From Anaerobacillus alkaliphilus (lineage in GTDB: Bacteria; Bacillota; Bacilli; Bacillales; Anaerobacillaceae), in contig NZ_QOUX01000032.1 of NCBI RefSeq assembly GCF_004116265.1, positions 186,001 to 250,000 on the forward strand: a stretch of 64,000 nucleotides of DNA, in the 5' to 3' direction. Shown in pieces: positions 35,927-45,530 of this stretch (position 1 is its first letter; each line of letters begins with the position of its first letter). A model generated the notes under the pieces. That model searched no databases, was not told the origin of the DNA, and was given only the letters and a program-made list of their open reading frames with translations. The translations under genes and the position numbers were made by a program.

Positions 35927-37327
35927 ATGGGTACTCATAACATTGAGATTTTCTTTACAAATGATTTACATAGTCATTTAGAACAATGGCCGAAAATTAT
36001 CACATTGTTAAATGGGGAACGAAACTACTTCAAAGAAAAAGGCCACGATGTCTTCATATTTGATATCGGTGACCACGTTGATCGTTTTCATCCCCTTTCG
36101 GAAGCCTCCATGGGAAAAGCAAACGTGCTGTTAATGAATGAAGTAGGTTATGACAGTGCGACGATTGGCAACAATGAGGGGATAACTCTGCCAAAGGAGG
36201 AGTTGTGCCAACTTTACACCGAGGCACAATTTCCAGTAGTTGTGGCAAACCTCTTTGAATTAAATGGGCAGCGACCAACTTGGGTGAAGCCGTATCAAAT
36301 ACTTCAAGTGAATAGTGGACTGAGGATAGGTGTTATCGGGCTAACGATGCCATATCGACCATTTTATGAAGCGTTAGGATGGGAGATTGAAGATCCATAT
36401 AAAATCTTACCAACACTTGTAAAAGAAGTGAAACAACAAGCCGACCTTGTTATATTACTTTCTCATTTAGGGTTAAATTTTGATGAGGATATCGCCAATC
36501 AAGTTGATGGAATTGATATCATATTAGGCGGACATACTCATCATGTGTTAGAAAATGGATTACTTATAAAAGATACCATTATTCATCAAGCAGGAAAGTT
36601 TGGTACTTATGTAGGCCAGCTTTCATTTTCGTATGAGCCCAGTAGAGAAAAGATAACTGATTTTAAAGCTAGATGTATAGAGGTGAGTAACTTTCCTCCA
36701 TGTCTAGAAACAGTTCAATACATGAAAGATTTAGCTTCCGAGCAACATTCTGTTCTTGATACAAAGGTGGGTATCATTGAAAGTCCATTAAACATCTCAT
36801 GGGAAAAACCGAGTTCCTTTGCGAGCCTTTTAGCAAGTGCTATAAAACAATGGTGTGGTGGGGAAATAGGTATGATTAATTCAGGGCTCCTACTAGAGGA
36901 TCTACATGAAGGTGTAGTGACAAAAGGAGATTTACATCGTGTTTGTCCACACCCTATAAATCCCTGTAAAGTAGAACTTTCAGGGAAGGTCCTAAAAGAA
37001 GTAATCTTACACTCTCTATCAAAGGACATGATCTATAAAAAAGTTAGAGGCTTTGGCTTTCGTGGAGAAGTTATGGGAATTATGGTCTTTGACGGTGTCA
37101 CATATGAACAAAATTCTCTAGCAGATGGTCTAAGTCATATTTTTAACATTAGGGTTAATGGGAGAGAAATAGACTATAGGCGTACGTATCAGGTTGCTAC
37201 ATTAGATATGTTTACCTTTGGACACTTATATCCGTCCATCGCAGCAGCGAAAGTAAAAAAGTATTATATGCCTGAATTACTTCGAGATATCTTGGCGTGG
37301 AAACTTAAGGATAATAATGAATTGTGA
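35927..37327 (+). CDS. yunD: Metallophosphatase / 5'-nucleotidase-like protein YunD
   Basis: A 466-residue protein with an N-terminal calcineurin-like metallophosphatase domain (FFTNDLHSHLEQW, DIGDHVDR, IGNNEG, LLSHLGLNFDEDIA, GGHTHHVLENG) and a C-terminal 5'-nucleotidase domain. No signal peptide is visible, so it is likely cytoplasmic. The last residues (NNEL) are encoded by a heptamer tract that spans the stop codon. ATG after AAGGGGTGA. Confidence 0.85.
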   Translation: MGTHNIEIFFTNDLHSHLEQWPKIITLLNGERNYFKEKGHDVFIFDIGDHVDRFHPLSEASMGKANVLLMNEVGYDSATIGNNEGITLPKEELCQLYTEAQFPVVVANLFELNGQRPTWVKPYQILQVNSGLRIGVIGLTMPYRPFYEALGWEIEDPYKILPTLVKEVKQQADLVILLSHLGLNFDEDIANQVDGIDIILGGHTHHVLENGLLIKDTIIHQAGKFGTYVGQLSFSYEPSREKITDFKARCIEVSNFPPCLETVQYMKDLASEQHSVLDTKVGIIESPLNISWEKPSSFASLLASAIKQWCGGEIGMINSGLLLEDLHEGVVTKGDLHRVCPHPINPCKVELSGKVLKEVILHSLSKDMIYKKVRGFGFRGEVMGIMVFDGVTYEQNSLADGLSHIFNIRVNGREIDYRRTYQVATLDMFTFGHLYPSIAAAKVKKYYMPELLRDILAWKLKDNNEL

Positions 37328-37381
37328 ATTATGAATTATGAATTACGAATTATGAATTATGAATTATGAATGATGAATTTT
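37318..37381 (+). repeat. Heptamer tract overlapping the yunD 3' end
   Basis: About nine consecutive units (GAATTGT, GAATTAT, GAATTAC, GAATGAT) start within the last codons of yunD and continue to 37380. Confidence 0.9.
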
Positions 37382-37560
37382 AATCGGGAAATTCAGCATG
37401 CGAAATTGGGTTAGCATCATGCACTTTTTTAGCTGTTTTTCATACTTCTATAGAGAGGACATTAGACTAACGTTGTTCTCACTAGATAGAAACAAGAACG
37501 AAAGTAGGTTCTAGCGTAGTGTCAGGAACTTTACAATCTTTCTTAATAGGAGTGTGGAAG

Positions 37561-37869
37561 ATGCTGGAAATGTCACCAATTATTATTGACGGTCACCAAT
37601 TTACTGCAGTTCAAATGAAATTACCAAAGACGAACTTCATGGCGGTGACTAACGACAAAGGTTATATCATGTGCGGTGCGTTAGACGTAGCGCTTTTTAA
37701 TAGCAATGAGAAGCTTAGAGAAAGAAAGATCATTGCGGGTAGAGCGGTAGGGGTAAGAACAATTGATCAATTAATTGATGCCCCGTTAGAGTCAGTTACA
37801 TTAGCGGCAGAAGAATTAGGAATTACTGTTGGGATGACTGGACGCGAAGCACTATTAAAAATGGTATAA
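37561..37869 (+). CDS. yunC: YunC family protein (DUF1805)
   Basis: A 102-residue soluble protein: IIIDGHQFTAVQMKLPKTNFMAVTNDKGYIMCGALDVALFN..., ending GITVGMTGREALLKMV. It matches the YunC/DUF1805 family in sequence and position. The function is unknown. ATG at 37561 with AATAGGAG upstream. Confidence 0.85.
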   Translation: MLEMSPIIIDGHQFTAVQMKLPKTNFMAVTNDKGYIMCGALDVALFNSNEKLRERKIIAGRAVGVRTIDQLIDAPLESVTLAAEELGITVGMTGREALLKMV

Positions 37870-37878
37870 CGATAATTT

Positions 37879-37910
37879 GCCAATCTGATTTTTTCAGGTT
37901 GGCTATTTTG
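37879..37910 (+). terminator. Terminator of yunC
   Basis: GCCAATCTGA...TCAGGTTGGC then TATTTTG. Confidence 0.7.
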
Positions 37911-38097
37911 TCCTATAAAATGAACACTTATTGATTATCATCTAGTACTTTTGTCATTTGTTGTCGGAATGTCTGCGAAATTTGGCGAAATTTAAACACA
38001 ATAACTAGATTTTTGTTTATAATAACATCAATAGATAGTATACTTAGATTTAATTTGCTTTCTTTAAATTGCTAAGTCTTAGAGTAGGGGAAATTAT

Positions 38098-39195
38098 ATG
38101 AGGTTAGTCACAACAAAATCATTAAAGGAAAATGATACTTTATGCAGGCCGGTATATCATGAAAATGGTAACGTGCTTATTCAAGCCGATATACCGTTAT
38201 CTCAAAGAATTATCAATAGATTAATTAAATTAGGGATAGGGTACGTATACATTAATGATGAAATAACTAGTGACATTGTCGTAAAAAATGTTGTCTCTGA
38301 AGAAACACGATTAGAGGCCATTCAGACAATAAAGAAGGAATTTGCAGAAATTTCTAATCACTATGTTATTAATAAATCAATAAATACCATTCACCTAAGT
38401 AAAACTTTCACAAAACTCGTTCATAAAATTTTAGCAGATATTAAAACCGCTGATGATGTGATTTCAATATTGTCTGATGTATTTTGCTATGATTCCTATA
38501 TTTTTACCCACTCTTTAAATGTAACGATTTATACAATTGGACTAGCTAAGGAAATGAAATTCACTGAAAAACAACTGTTTGAAATAGGTTTAGGAGCAAT
38601 ATTACATGATGTCGGTAAGATTATGGTACCTAAGGATATTTTAGAGAAAAACAGTAGATTAACGGCTGAAGAGTTTGCGATCATTAAACAACATTCAAGA
38701 GCAGGATTTGATTTGCTTCGTAATACACCGAATATTTCTCTCATTACGGCCCATTGTGCATTTCAACACCATGAACGTTTAAATGGCTCTGGATATCCAC
38801 AAGGAATTAGTGGAGATCAAATCCACCGTTATGCCAAGATCTTAGCTGTTGCGGATGTATTTGATGCTTGTACCTCAAACCGCATTTATCGGAAAGCAAT
38901 GCTTCCTCACGAAGCGTTGGAAATTTTGTATGCGGGTGCTGGAACGCTATTTGATAAAGAAATCGTGGAAATGTTTAGTAGAACAGTAGCTATTTACCCA
39001 ACTGGTTTAACCGTCTATTTGAATGATGGGAGAAAAGGTGTAGTGTCGAAGCAGAATAAGTTTTTTAGTATGAGACCAATTATTCGGGTTTTTGAGCATG
39101 CAGGCCTAAGGGTAGAACCATATGAAATTGATTTACTTAAAGACCGTCACATAGCAATTATTGAATGTGAAGCACGCTTAGGAGTTGAACAATAG
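38098..39195 (+). CDS. HD-GYP domain protein, predicted c-di-GMP phosphodiesterase
   Basis: A 365-residue soluble protein. The first 120 residues are an uncharacterised N-terminal segment; the HD-GYP domain follows: AILHDVGKIMVPKDILEKNSRL, H205-type AHCAFQHHERLNGSGYPQGI (HHE and GYP motifs), and VADVFDACTSNRIYRKAM. All metal-binding residues appear intact, so c-di-GMP hydrolysis to pGpG/GMP is expected. It is a single-gene unit. Together with the c-di-GMP riboswitch at 3.3 kb it shows that this organism uses the second messenger. Confidence 0.9.
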   Translation: MRLVTTKSLKENDTLCRPVYHENGNVLIQADIPLSQRIINRLIKLGIGYVYINDEITSDIVVKNVVSEETRLEAIQTIKKEFAEISNHYVINKSINTIHLSKTFTKLVHKILADIKTADDVISILSDVFCYDSYIFTHSLNVTIYTIGLAKEMKFTEKQLFEIGLGAILHDVGKIMVPKDILEKNSRLTAEEFAIIKQHSRAGFDLLRNTPNISLITAHCAFQHHERLNGSGYPQGISGDQIHRYAKILAVADVFDACTSNRIYRKAMLPHEALEILYAGAGTLFDKEIVEMFSRTVAIYPTGLTVYLNDGRKGVVSKQNKFFSMRPIIRVFEHAGLRVEPYEIDLLKDRHIAIIECEARLGVEQ

Positions 39196-39200
39196 AGGAT

Positions 39201-39256
39201 TACGAATGTAGAATGGTTATTAGAGTGTTTAGAAATCTAATACCGTTCTACATTTC
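39201..39256. repeat. GAATGTA-type inverted repeat/hairpin
   Basis: TGTAGAATGGTTATTAG pairs with CTAATACCGTTCTACA around a short loop, between the HD-GYP gene and thyA. It is likely the terminator of the first, built from the heptamer family. Confidence 0.6.
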
Positions 39257-39285
39257 TTATTTTAATTAGGGAAAGGATGCTTTTG

Positions 39286-40083
39286 ATGGATCGACAGTAT
39301 TTAAACTTATGTCAACATATCCTGGAAAATGGATCAGTGAAAACAGACCGTACAGGAACAGGAACAATTAGTGTTTTTGGTTATCAAATGCGAACAAGTT
39401 TAGCTGAAGGTTTTCCATTATTAACGACCAAAAAGCTTTCTTTGAAAGCAATTATTCACGAGCTACTGTGGTTTTTAAAGGGTGATACGAATATTAGCTA
39501 CCTAAAAGAACACAATGTGAGAATATGGAATGAATGGGCAGATGAAAATGGTGATCTCGGCCCTGTTTATGGCAAGCAATGGCGCTCATGGACAGCACCA
39601 AATGGTCAAACGATTGATCAAATTTCTAGTGTTATTGAAGAGATCAAACGAAATCCTGACTCAAGAAGATTAATTGTGAATGCCTGGAACGTAGGTGAAC
39701 TAAAAGACATGGCTTTAGCTCCTTGTCATTGTATGTTTCAATTTTACGTGAATGATGGGAAGTTATCTTGTCAGCTTTATCAAAGAAGTGCTGATGTGTT
39801 CCTTGGAGTTCCGTTTAACATAGCTTCTTATGCGTTACTTACGATGATGATTGCTCAGGTATGTGATCTAGAGCCAGGTGAGTTTGTTCACACTTTTGGT
39901 GATGTACATATCTATTCTAACCATGTGGAACAAGTAAAGCTACAGATGACTCGTGAACCTAAGCCATTACCAAAAATGAAGTTAAACTCTAATGTGACTT
40001 CTGTATTTGATTTCACTTACGAGGATTTTGAATTGGTCGATTACGATGCACATCCTCACATAAAAGGGCAGGTATCAGTATGA
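39286..40083 (+). CDS. thyA: Thymidylate synthase
   Basis: A 265-residue ThyA-type synthase making dTMP from dUMP with methylene-tetrahydrofolate. Nucleophile in [12 protein letters not shown]; dUMP-binding [20 protein letters not shown] and [10 protein letters not shown]-terminal [16 protein letters not shown]. Length fits the short ThyA/ThyB form. It overlaps dfrA by four nt. ATG at 39286 after AAAGGA. Confidence 0.96.
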   Translation: MDRQYLNLCQHILENGSVKTDRTGTGTISVFGYQMRTSLAEGFPLLTTKKLSLKAIIHELLWFLKGDTNISYLKEHNVRIWNEWADENGDLGPVYGKQWRSWTAPNGQTIDQISSVIEEIKRNPDSRRLIVNAWNVGELKDMALAPCHCMFQFYVNDGKLSCQLYQRSADVFLGVPFNIASYALLTMMIAQVCDLEPGEFVHTFGDVHIYSNHVEQVKLQMTREPKPLPKMKLNSNVTSVFDFTYEDFELVDYDAHPHIKGQVSV

Positions 40084-40556
40084 TTTCACTGATTGTTGCC
40101 GCAGGGGAAAATAACGTGATAGGCTCAGACAACGTCATGCCTTGGCATTTACCAGCTGACCTAGCCTACTTTAAAAAGACAACAACTGGGCATGCGGTTG
40201 TGATGGGGAGAAAAACGTTTGAGTCAATAGGTAAGCCACTACCTAATCGAAAAAATATTATCCTGACTCGAGATCAACAGTTTGAGGTTGAAGGATGTGA
40301 CGTCATTCATTCAGTTGAAGAAGTATTTGACTTTGAAAAAGGTCAGGAACTCTTTATCATTGGGGGAGCAGAGGTTTATCGTCAATTATTACCTCATGCA
40401 AACAAAGTCTACTTAACACGTATTCATAAAAGTTTTGAAGGTGATGCCTTTTTTCCAGAGCTTAATGATGGATGGCAATTAGTTTCAACTGAAAAGCATG
40501 AAGCTGATGAAAAAAATCCGTATCAGTATGAGTTTCAAATATATGAAAAAAGGTAG
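40080..40556 (+). CDS. dfrA: Dihydrofolate reductase
   Basis: A 158-residue DHFR. Hallmarks: [56 protein letters not shown], and [12 protein letters not shown]. It regenerates tetrahydrofolate consumed by the thymidylate synthase encoded immediately upstream; the ATGA overlap implies coupled translation. Confidence 0.96.
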   Translation: MISLIVAAGENNVIGSDNVMPWHLPADLAYFKKTTTGHAVVMGRKTFESIGKPLPNRKNIILTRDQQFEVEGCDVIHSVEEVFDFEKGQELFIIGGAEVYRQLLPHANKVYLTRIHKSFEGDAFFPELNDGWQLVSTEKHEADEKNPYQYEFQIYEKR

Positions 40557-40623
40557 TCTCATAAAGATTATTATTTTGTCCCTCTTTGCATACACATGAA
40601 GTATGTGAAGGGGGATTTTACTT

Positions 40624-41415
40624 ATGCTTAAGAGAAGAAGAAAATACCGACCAATGAAAGGTCCGCTTCCATTTCGTTATGTATTACTGATCTCATTTAT
40701 TATTTTTATAATTATGACCGCCCAAGGTCTTGTCGTAGTTGAGAAAGGAATTCGTCCAACCTTGATTGAAATCGCCAAAACGGAAACACAGCGGATTGCA
40801 ACTACTGCGATTAATGAGGCTGTGAGGAAAAAGACACTTGAGAATTCGGATTTAGAAAATGTAATTGATATTAATCCTGCTGGCAATGGAAGGGTATATA
40901 CGGTTAATCCAATTGTTGTAAGCCGTGTGTTGCAGGAAACAACATTAAATGTACAGAGATATCTAAATGATGTGGCAAGGGGAAATGTCAAAAATTTAGC
41001 TATACCAGATGGAATTGAAATTGAACAAGAGAATGGATATCAGGAACAAGGGATCATTCATATGATTCCTCTTGGCCAGGCTACGAATAATGCTTTACTT
41101 GCTCACCTTGGACCAAAGGTACCGGTTAGGTTAACCGCGATCGGTGATGTAAAGTCATTTATACGTGATGAAATTGTGCCTGTAGGTATTAATAATGTAT
41201 GGATTAACTTATCAATTGAGATAACAGTAGACGTTCGAGTCGTTATTCCTTTTGCGACAGAAACTGAAGTTGTCCAAACACTCATACCTGTAGGGTATAT
41301 GTACATCCAAGGCGATGTTCCACAATTTTTCCATGCTGGTGGTAGTGACAGCAGTATGCCAATGCCTGCAATTATAAATCCACAAGACTTAAGCGATAGT
41401 CTAAACAACAACTAA
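40624..41415 (+). CDS. yunB: Sporulation protein YunB
   Basis: A 263-residue protein with one N-terminal membrane helix (about residues 20-42: YVLLISFIIFIIMTAQGLVVV) and a conserved outer domain (RPTLIEIAKTETQRIATTAINEAV..., ending in a Pro-rich PMPAIINPQDL tail). YunB is a mother-cell protein needed for normal spore formation in B. subtilis. The position before lytH/lipA agrees with synteny. Confidence 0.9.
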   Translation: MLKRRRKYRPMKGPLPFRYVLLISFIIFIIMTAQGLVVVEKGIRPTLIEIAKTETQRIATTAINEAVRKKTLENSDLENVIDINPAGNGRVYTVNPIVVSRVLQETTLNVQRYLNDVARGNVKNLAIPDGIEIEQENGYQEQGIIHMIPLGQATNNALLAHLGPKVPVRLTAIGDVKSFIRDEIVPVGINNVWINLSIEITVDVRVVIPFATETEVVQTLIPVGYMYIQGDVPQFFHAGGSDSSMPMPAIINPQDLSDSLNNN

Positions 41416-41456
41416 TATATGTTACTACTTTTGTCAGAACTAGCAATATTTTTTTG

Positions 41457-41486
41457 TTGATGTTTAATACGTACTGTTGATATAAT
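41457..41486 (+). promoter_or_regulatory. Promoter of the lysine-riboswitch transcript
   Basis: TTGATG, 18-nt spacer, TATAAT, just upstream of the L-box aptamer. Confidence 0.6.
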
Positions 41487-41507
41487 TAACTAGTTAAAAC
41501 TAAATAT

Positions 41508-41769
41508 TTAATACCTCATCAACAGGTGAGGTAGAGGCGCAAAACTTATCAGTAGATTGCTTGAGGATGACAACTGTGAAGGCTTTTGAAAGGAAGTTTT
41601 GCCGAAGTGATAATGACTTTGTCAAAGGAATTATTGCTGGGGTGACATTGAAGAAGTGTCGCACTGTCACAATCTGTTTGCCCAATAGATTGTGGAGGAC
41701 TACTAACCAAGTTGAGGGATATTGTTTACTTTTAAAGGTAGCAGTAGGTTCTCTATTGCTGCCTTTTTG
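41508..41769 (+). ncRNA. Lysine riboswitch (L box) with terminator
   Basis: The L-box signature GGTGAGGTAGAGGCGCAAA is followed by the turn/loop motifs AGTAGATTGCTTGAGGATGAC, GTGAAGGC, GAAAGG, GCCGAAGTG and GGTGACATTGAAGAAGTGTCGCACTGTC in family order. It ends in a terminator at 41734-41769. Lysine binding should stop transcription of the transporter gene downstream. An ORF in the same stretch is not a gene. Confidence 0.93.
41734..41769 (+). terminator. Lysine riboswitch terminator
   Basis: AAAGGTAGCAGTAG...CTATTGCTGCCTTTTT. Confidence 0.85.
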
Positions 41770-41804
41770 TGTACATTAAAATCAGAATAATAGGAGGAAG
41801 CAAA

Positions 41805-43364
41805 ATGGAAGGAACAATTTTTAGTTTAATTCCACCAATTTTAGCGTTAGTGATGGTAATGTTAACACGTCGTGTGTTGCTGTCACTTGGTGTTGGAATT
41901 GTAGTGGGAGCATTTATGATTAACTATGGAAATGGAAATGTCTTTATAGACAGTATCCAACAAATTTTTTCTATCGTTTATGGAATTTTTATTGATGAAG
42001 GTGCAATTAATTCATGGGAATTATACATTTTATTTTTCTTATTACTGCTAGGTATGATTGCATCTTTAATCGCGGTTACTGGTGGTAGTCGAGCGTTCGG
42101 TGAATGGGCAATGAGCCGAGTGAAAACGAGAGTAGGAGCACAAATTGTTACGGTATTACTAGGGATTATTATCTTTATAGATGACTATTTTAATAGCTTA
42201 ACAGTTGGGAACGTCGGACGTCCGTTAACAGATCGTCACCGTGTCTCTAGAGCGAAATTAGCTTACCTAGTAGACTCGACTGCCGCGCCAATGTGCGTAA
42301 TTGCGCCAGTATCAAGCTGGGGTGCGTATATCATTACCATTATCGGAGGAATTCTTGTTTCTCATAGCGTAACGCAATGGGAAGCACTGACTGCGTTTGT
42401 CTTAATTGCACCAATGAACTTTTACGCAATTTTTGCAGTATTGATGGTTATTGCTGTAATCTACTTTAAATTAGACATCGGCCAAATGCGTGTTCATGAA
42501 CAACGTGCGATTGAAACAGGTGCCGTAGTCGATACAAGTAAAGGAACACCTCCAGGAGACCAAGGAGATGTACCAGCGACTTCTGGTAAAGTTGGCGATC
42601 TAATATGGCCAATCGTAACATTAATTGTTGCAACAGTGTTCTTTATGATTACAACTGGTATTGAAGGAGCTGAAGGTGATACATCAATTTTGGCGATCTT
42701 TGAAAATACAGATGTAGCTGCTGCACTTCTTTATGGTGGACTAGTAAGTTTAGCTATTACCTTAGCGTTAAGCTTCACACGAAAAGTCGAAGCAACGAAA
42801 ATTGGCTTAGGATTATGGGCAGGAATTAAGTCAATGCTACCAGCTATTTATATTTTGATTTTTGCTTGGACAATTATCTCGATCATTAAAGATCTTGGCA
42901 CAGGAACATATTTAGCTAGCCTAGTTCAAGAAACTAACTTAAACCTAGCGTATTTACCGGTAATCTTATTCATCATCGCAGGCTTTATGGCATTTTCTAC
43001 AGGAACAAGCTGGGGAACATTTGGGATTATGTTACCGATCGCTGGAGATATTGCTGCTGCGACTGATGTATCGCTAATGCTTCCGGTATTAGCAGCAGTA
43101 CTTGCAGGTTCAATCTTTGGTGACCATTGCTCGCCAATTTCAGATACAACAATTCTTTCGTCGACAGGGGCAGGAAGTCATCATATTGACCACGTCATGA
43201 CACAGCTACCATATGCGTTAATCATCGCTGGTATCTCGATTGTTGGTTATTTAGCACTTGGCTTAACAGGAAGTGCAATTGTTGGTTTCCTAGCAGCAGC
43301 AGTGACATTTGTTGCTGTCGTAATAGTACTGAAAAAACTGTTCCCTGCGTTAAAAGGAGCATAG
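41805..43364 (+). CDS. NhaC-family transporter, probable lysine transporter
   Basis: A 519-residue membrane protein of the NhaC ion-transporter superfamily with about 12-13 helices. Conserved stretches include IFIDDYFNSLTVGNVGRPLTDRHRVSRAKLAYLVDSTAAPMCVIAPVSSWGAY and FSTGTSWGTFGIMLPIAGD. NhaC members are Na+/H+ antiporters, but the ones behind L boxes (LysW/YvsH type) have been proposed as lysine carriers. The riboswitch upstream therefore points to lysine uptake. ATG at 41805 has AGGAGG. Confidence 0.88.
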   Translation: MEGTIFSLIPPILALVMVMLTRRVLLSLGVGIVVGAFMINYGNGNVFIDSIQQIFSIVYGIFIDEGAINSWELYILFFLLLLGMIASLIAVTGGSRAFGEWAMSRVKTRVGAQIVTVLLGIIIFIDDYFNSLTVGNVGRPLTDRHRVSRAKLAYLVDSTAAPMCVIAPVSSWGAYIITIIGGILVSHSVTQWEALTAFVLIAPMNFYAIFAVLMVIAVIYFKLDIGQMRVHEQRAIETGAVVDTSKGTPPGDQGDVPATSGKVGDLIWPIVTLIVATVFFMITTGIEGAEGDTSILAIFENTDVAAALLYGGLVSLAITLALSFTRKVEATKIGLGLWAGIKSMLPAIYILIFAWTIISIIKDLGTGTYLASLVQETNLNLAYLPVILFIIAGFMAFSTGTSWGTFGIMLPIAGDIAAATDVSLMLPVLAAVLAGSIFGDHCSPISDTTILSSTGAGSHHIDHVMTQLPYALIIAGISIVGYLALGLTGSAIVGFLAAAVTFVAVVIVLKKLFPALKGA

Positions 43365-43372
43365 GTAAGTTA

Positions 43373-43419
43373 GGAGGGTGTCCCAAGAAGCTTTGCTTAC
43401 TTGGAACACTCTCTTTTTT
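43373..43419 (+). terminator. Terminator of the NhaC-family gene
   Basis: GAGGGTGTCCCAAG...CTTGGAACACTCTC then T6. Confidence 0.85.
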
Positions 43420-43846
43420 GGATAATTAAACGCATATTTCTTGTTTAAAAATTACATTATTACCAGCAAATAACGGAACTGATGTCCTTGAAGAAATTAT
43501 AAGTTACTTAAAGACAAGTTTACGTTCTTCTACTTTTTCATTTCTCACCTTTTTGTAGTTCAGAGGATGTGCTCGAAATTTACCAACCAAGCTTTGCTTT
43601 ATATAATTGTTTTTTAAAAATAACATTTTTCCACAGTGAAGCTTTAAAGTGCGCTAGAATAAATTTATTTTAGATAATATTCTTTTAAGATAATCTTTGA
43701 CAAATCGAACATTTGGTAATAAAATAAACAATGAATATTCTGAATATTAATACTAATATAACTTAATCATTTTACTAGAAATAGTATTAATAAAACTAAA
43801 ATTATCAGAATATACTTAATTATCTAAAAGGAAAGGTGGTTTTTTG
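43420..43846 (+). promoter_or_regulatory. AT-rich leader of the sodium symporter gene
   Basis: 427 nt without a gene. TTAATACTA (43748-43756) and TAGTATTAA (43783-43791) form an inverted pair, with ATTCTGA/TCAGAAT outside it; a binding site or weak structure is possible. No known RNA class is recognised. Confidence 0.3.
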
Positions 43847-45385
43847 ATGGAAGCTCGTGAACAATGGGGGACAAGGGCTGGTTTTATCTTAGCAGCCGTT
43901 GGATCCGCAGTAGGCTTAGGGAACATCTGGCGTTTCCCATATGTAGCTTATGAGAATGGTGGAGGAGCATTTTTCATTCCGTACTTATTTGCACTTTTAA
44001 CAGCTGGTATTCCGCTCCTAATCATGGAATTTACCATGGGTCATAAATATCGTGGCTCTGCACCACTATCATATGCTCGTATGAACAAGAAAACAGAATG
44101 GATTGGTTGGTGGCAGGTTGCTATTGCCTTTGTCATTTCAACCTACTACGCGGTCATTATCGCATGGGCGATGGCGTATACGTATTTTGCTGTAGGCCAG
44201 CAGTGGGGTGAGGATACAGGAGGATTTTTAATGGCTGATTACCTGCAACGAGTAGATATCGTGAATGGTGCAGACATTGGTTCAGTTGGTTCAATTGTTC
44301 CTGGTGTATTTATTCCACTTATATTGGTTTGGGTGATTACGTTAGGAGTACTTTTTAAAGGAGTAAAGAAAGGGATCGAGGTTGCAAACCGAATTTTTAT
44401 TCCAACCTTACTCGTTATGTTCTTATTGATTGTTATTCGTGCTCTTACATTAGAAGGAGCTTCACTTGGTTTAGAAACATTCTTCAAACCAAACTGGAGT
44501 GAAATCATGTCTCCGGGTGTATGGGTAGCTGCGTATGGACAAATCTTCTTTAGCTTATCGATTGCCTTTGCTATCATGATTACTTATTCAAGTTACTTAC
44601 CGAAAAAAGCTGATATCAACAACAATGCTTTTATTGCTGGTTTCAGTAACTCAAGTGTGGAGTTATTAGCTGGTTTTGGTATTTTTGCTACACTAGGCTT
44701 TATGGCTACTACAGCTGGGTCTAGTATCGAGGAAGTTGCTGCTGGTGGAATTGGCTTAGCATTTGTTGTCTTCCCGCAAATTTTAAATTCATTCCCAGGC
44801 TTTAATGGACTGTTCGGTGTGTTGTTCTTTGGTTCACTTGTTTTCGCAGGGTTATCCTCACTGATCTCAATTGTTGAAACATTTGTCGCCGGAGTTCAAG
44901 AGAAGTTCAAAGTATCTAGAACGAAAGCGGTTATTCTCGGTGGAGGTTTATCAGCCATCATTTCAGTTCTATTCGCTACCCAAGGTGGTTTGTTCTTCCT
45001 AGATGCGGCTGATTACTTTATTAACACATTCGGTATTGCATTAGCTGGACTTGTTTCAGTCATAACAATCTCTTGGTTTGTGAAAAAACTGAAACCATTC
45101 CAAGAGCATGCGAATGCTACATCTGACTTAAGAACTGGCTTATGGTGGAGAGTATGTCTAGGAGTTGTAACACCGATCGTATTGGGTTACATGTTTATCA
45201 TGAACCTAATTAATAACCTCCAAAATAATTACGAAGGCTACCCAACTTCATTCTTACTTTATTCCGGATGGGCAGTTGCCATTGGTGCGATCATTCTTGG
45301 ATTTATTTTTGCAAGCTTGAAGTGGGGCGAAAAGGATTTAGAGGTACCTGCTTACTCTGAAGAAAAAGGAGAGAATGCAAAATGA
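43847..45385 (+). CDS. Sodium-dependent amino-acid symporter (NSS family)
   Basis: A 512-residue neurotransmitter:sodium symporter homologue with 12 helices. The opening REQWGTRAGFILAAVGSAVGLGNIWRFPYVAYENGGGAFFIPYL is the family's TM1 Na+/substrate site. The small MetS-type gene that overlaps its stop codon (ATGA) identifies it with the methionine/alanine MetPS-type carriers. ATG at 43847 after AAAGGTGG. Confidence 0.93.
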   Translation: MEAREQWGTRAGFILAAVGSAVGLGNIWRFPYVAYENGGGAFFIPYLFALLTAGIPLLIMEFTMGHKYRGSAPLSYARMNKKTEWIGWWQVAIAFVISTYYAVIIAWAMAYTYFAVGQQWGEDTGGFLMADYLQRVDIVNGADIGSVGSIVPGVFIPLILVWVITLGVLFKGVKKGIEVANRIFIPTLLVMFLLIVIRALTLEGASLGLETFFKPNWSEIMSPGVWVAAYGQIFFSLSIAFAIMITYSSYLPKKADINNNAFIAGFSNSSVELLAGFGIFATLGFMATTAGSSIEEVAAGGIGLAFVVFPQILNSFPGFNGLFGVLFFGSLVFAGLSSLISIVETFVAGVQEKFKVSRTKAVILGGGLSAIISVLFATQGGLFFLDAADYFINTFGIALAGLVSVITISWFVKKLKPFQEHANATSDLRTGLWWRVCLGVVTPIVLGYMFIMNLINNLQNNYEGYPTSFLLYSGWAVAIGAIILGFIFASLKWGEKDLEVPAYSEEKGENAK

Positions 45386-45483
45386 GTGTAAGTGCTATTG
45401 TCATGATGGTCATTGGTATTGTTATCATTTGGGGAGGTCTTGCAGCAAGTATTTGGAATGCTGTTAGAGCTAGTAAATCATAA
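45382..45483 (+). CDS. metS: MetS-type small subunit of the NSS transporter
   Basis: A 33-residue protein: MSVSAIVMMVIGIVIIWGGL then AASIWNAVRASKS, one membrane helix and a short basic end. This matches the MetS family, the small subunit required for activity of MetP-type sodium symporters in Corynebacterium. It overlaps the large subunit gene by four nt, so translation is coupled. AAGGAGAG precedes it. Confidence 0.88.
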   Translation: MSVSAIVMMVIGIVIIWGGLAASIWNAVRASKS

Positions 45484-45490
45484 TTAGCTG

Positions 45491-45530
45491 AGGCACACCT
45501 ATCATTGACTGATGGGTGTGCCTTCTTATT
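45491..45530. terminator. Bidirectional terminator
   Basis: AGGCACACCTATCA...TGATGGGTGTGCCT between convergent metS and lytH. Confidence 0.88.

Noticed and set aside
41561-41779. 72-codon ORF upstream of the NhaC-type gene
   Set aside because: It lies inside the lysine riboswitch and its terminator.
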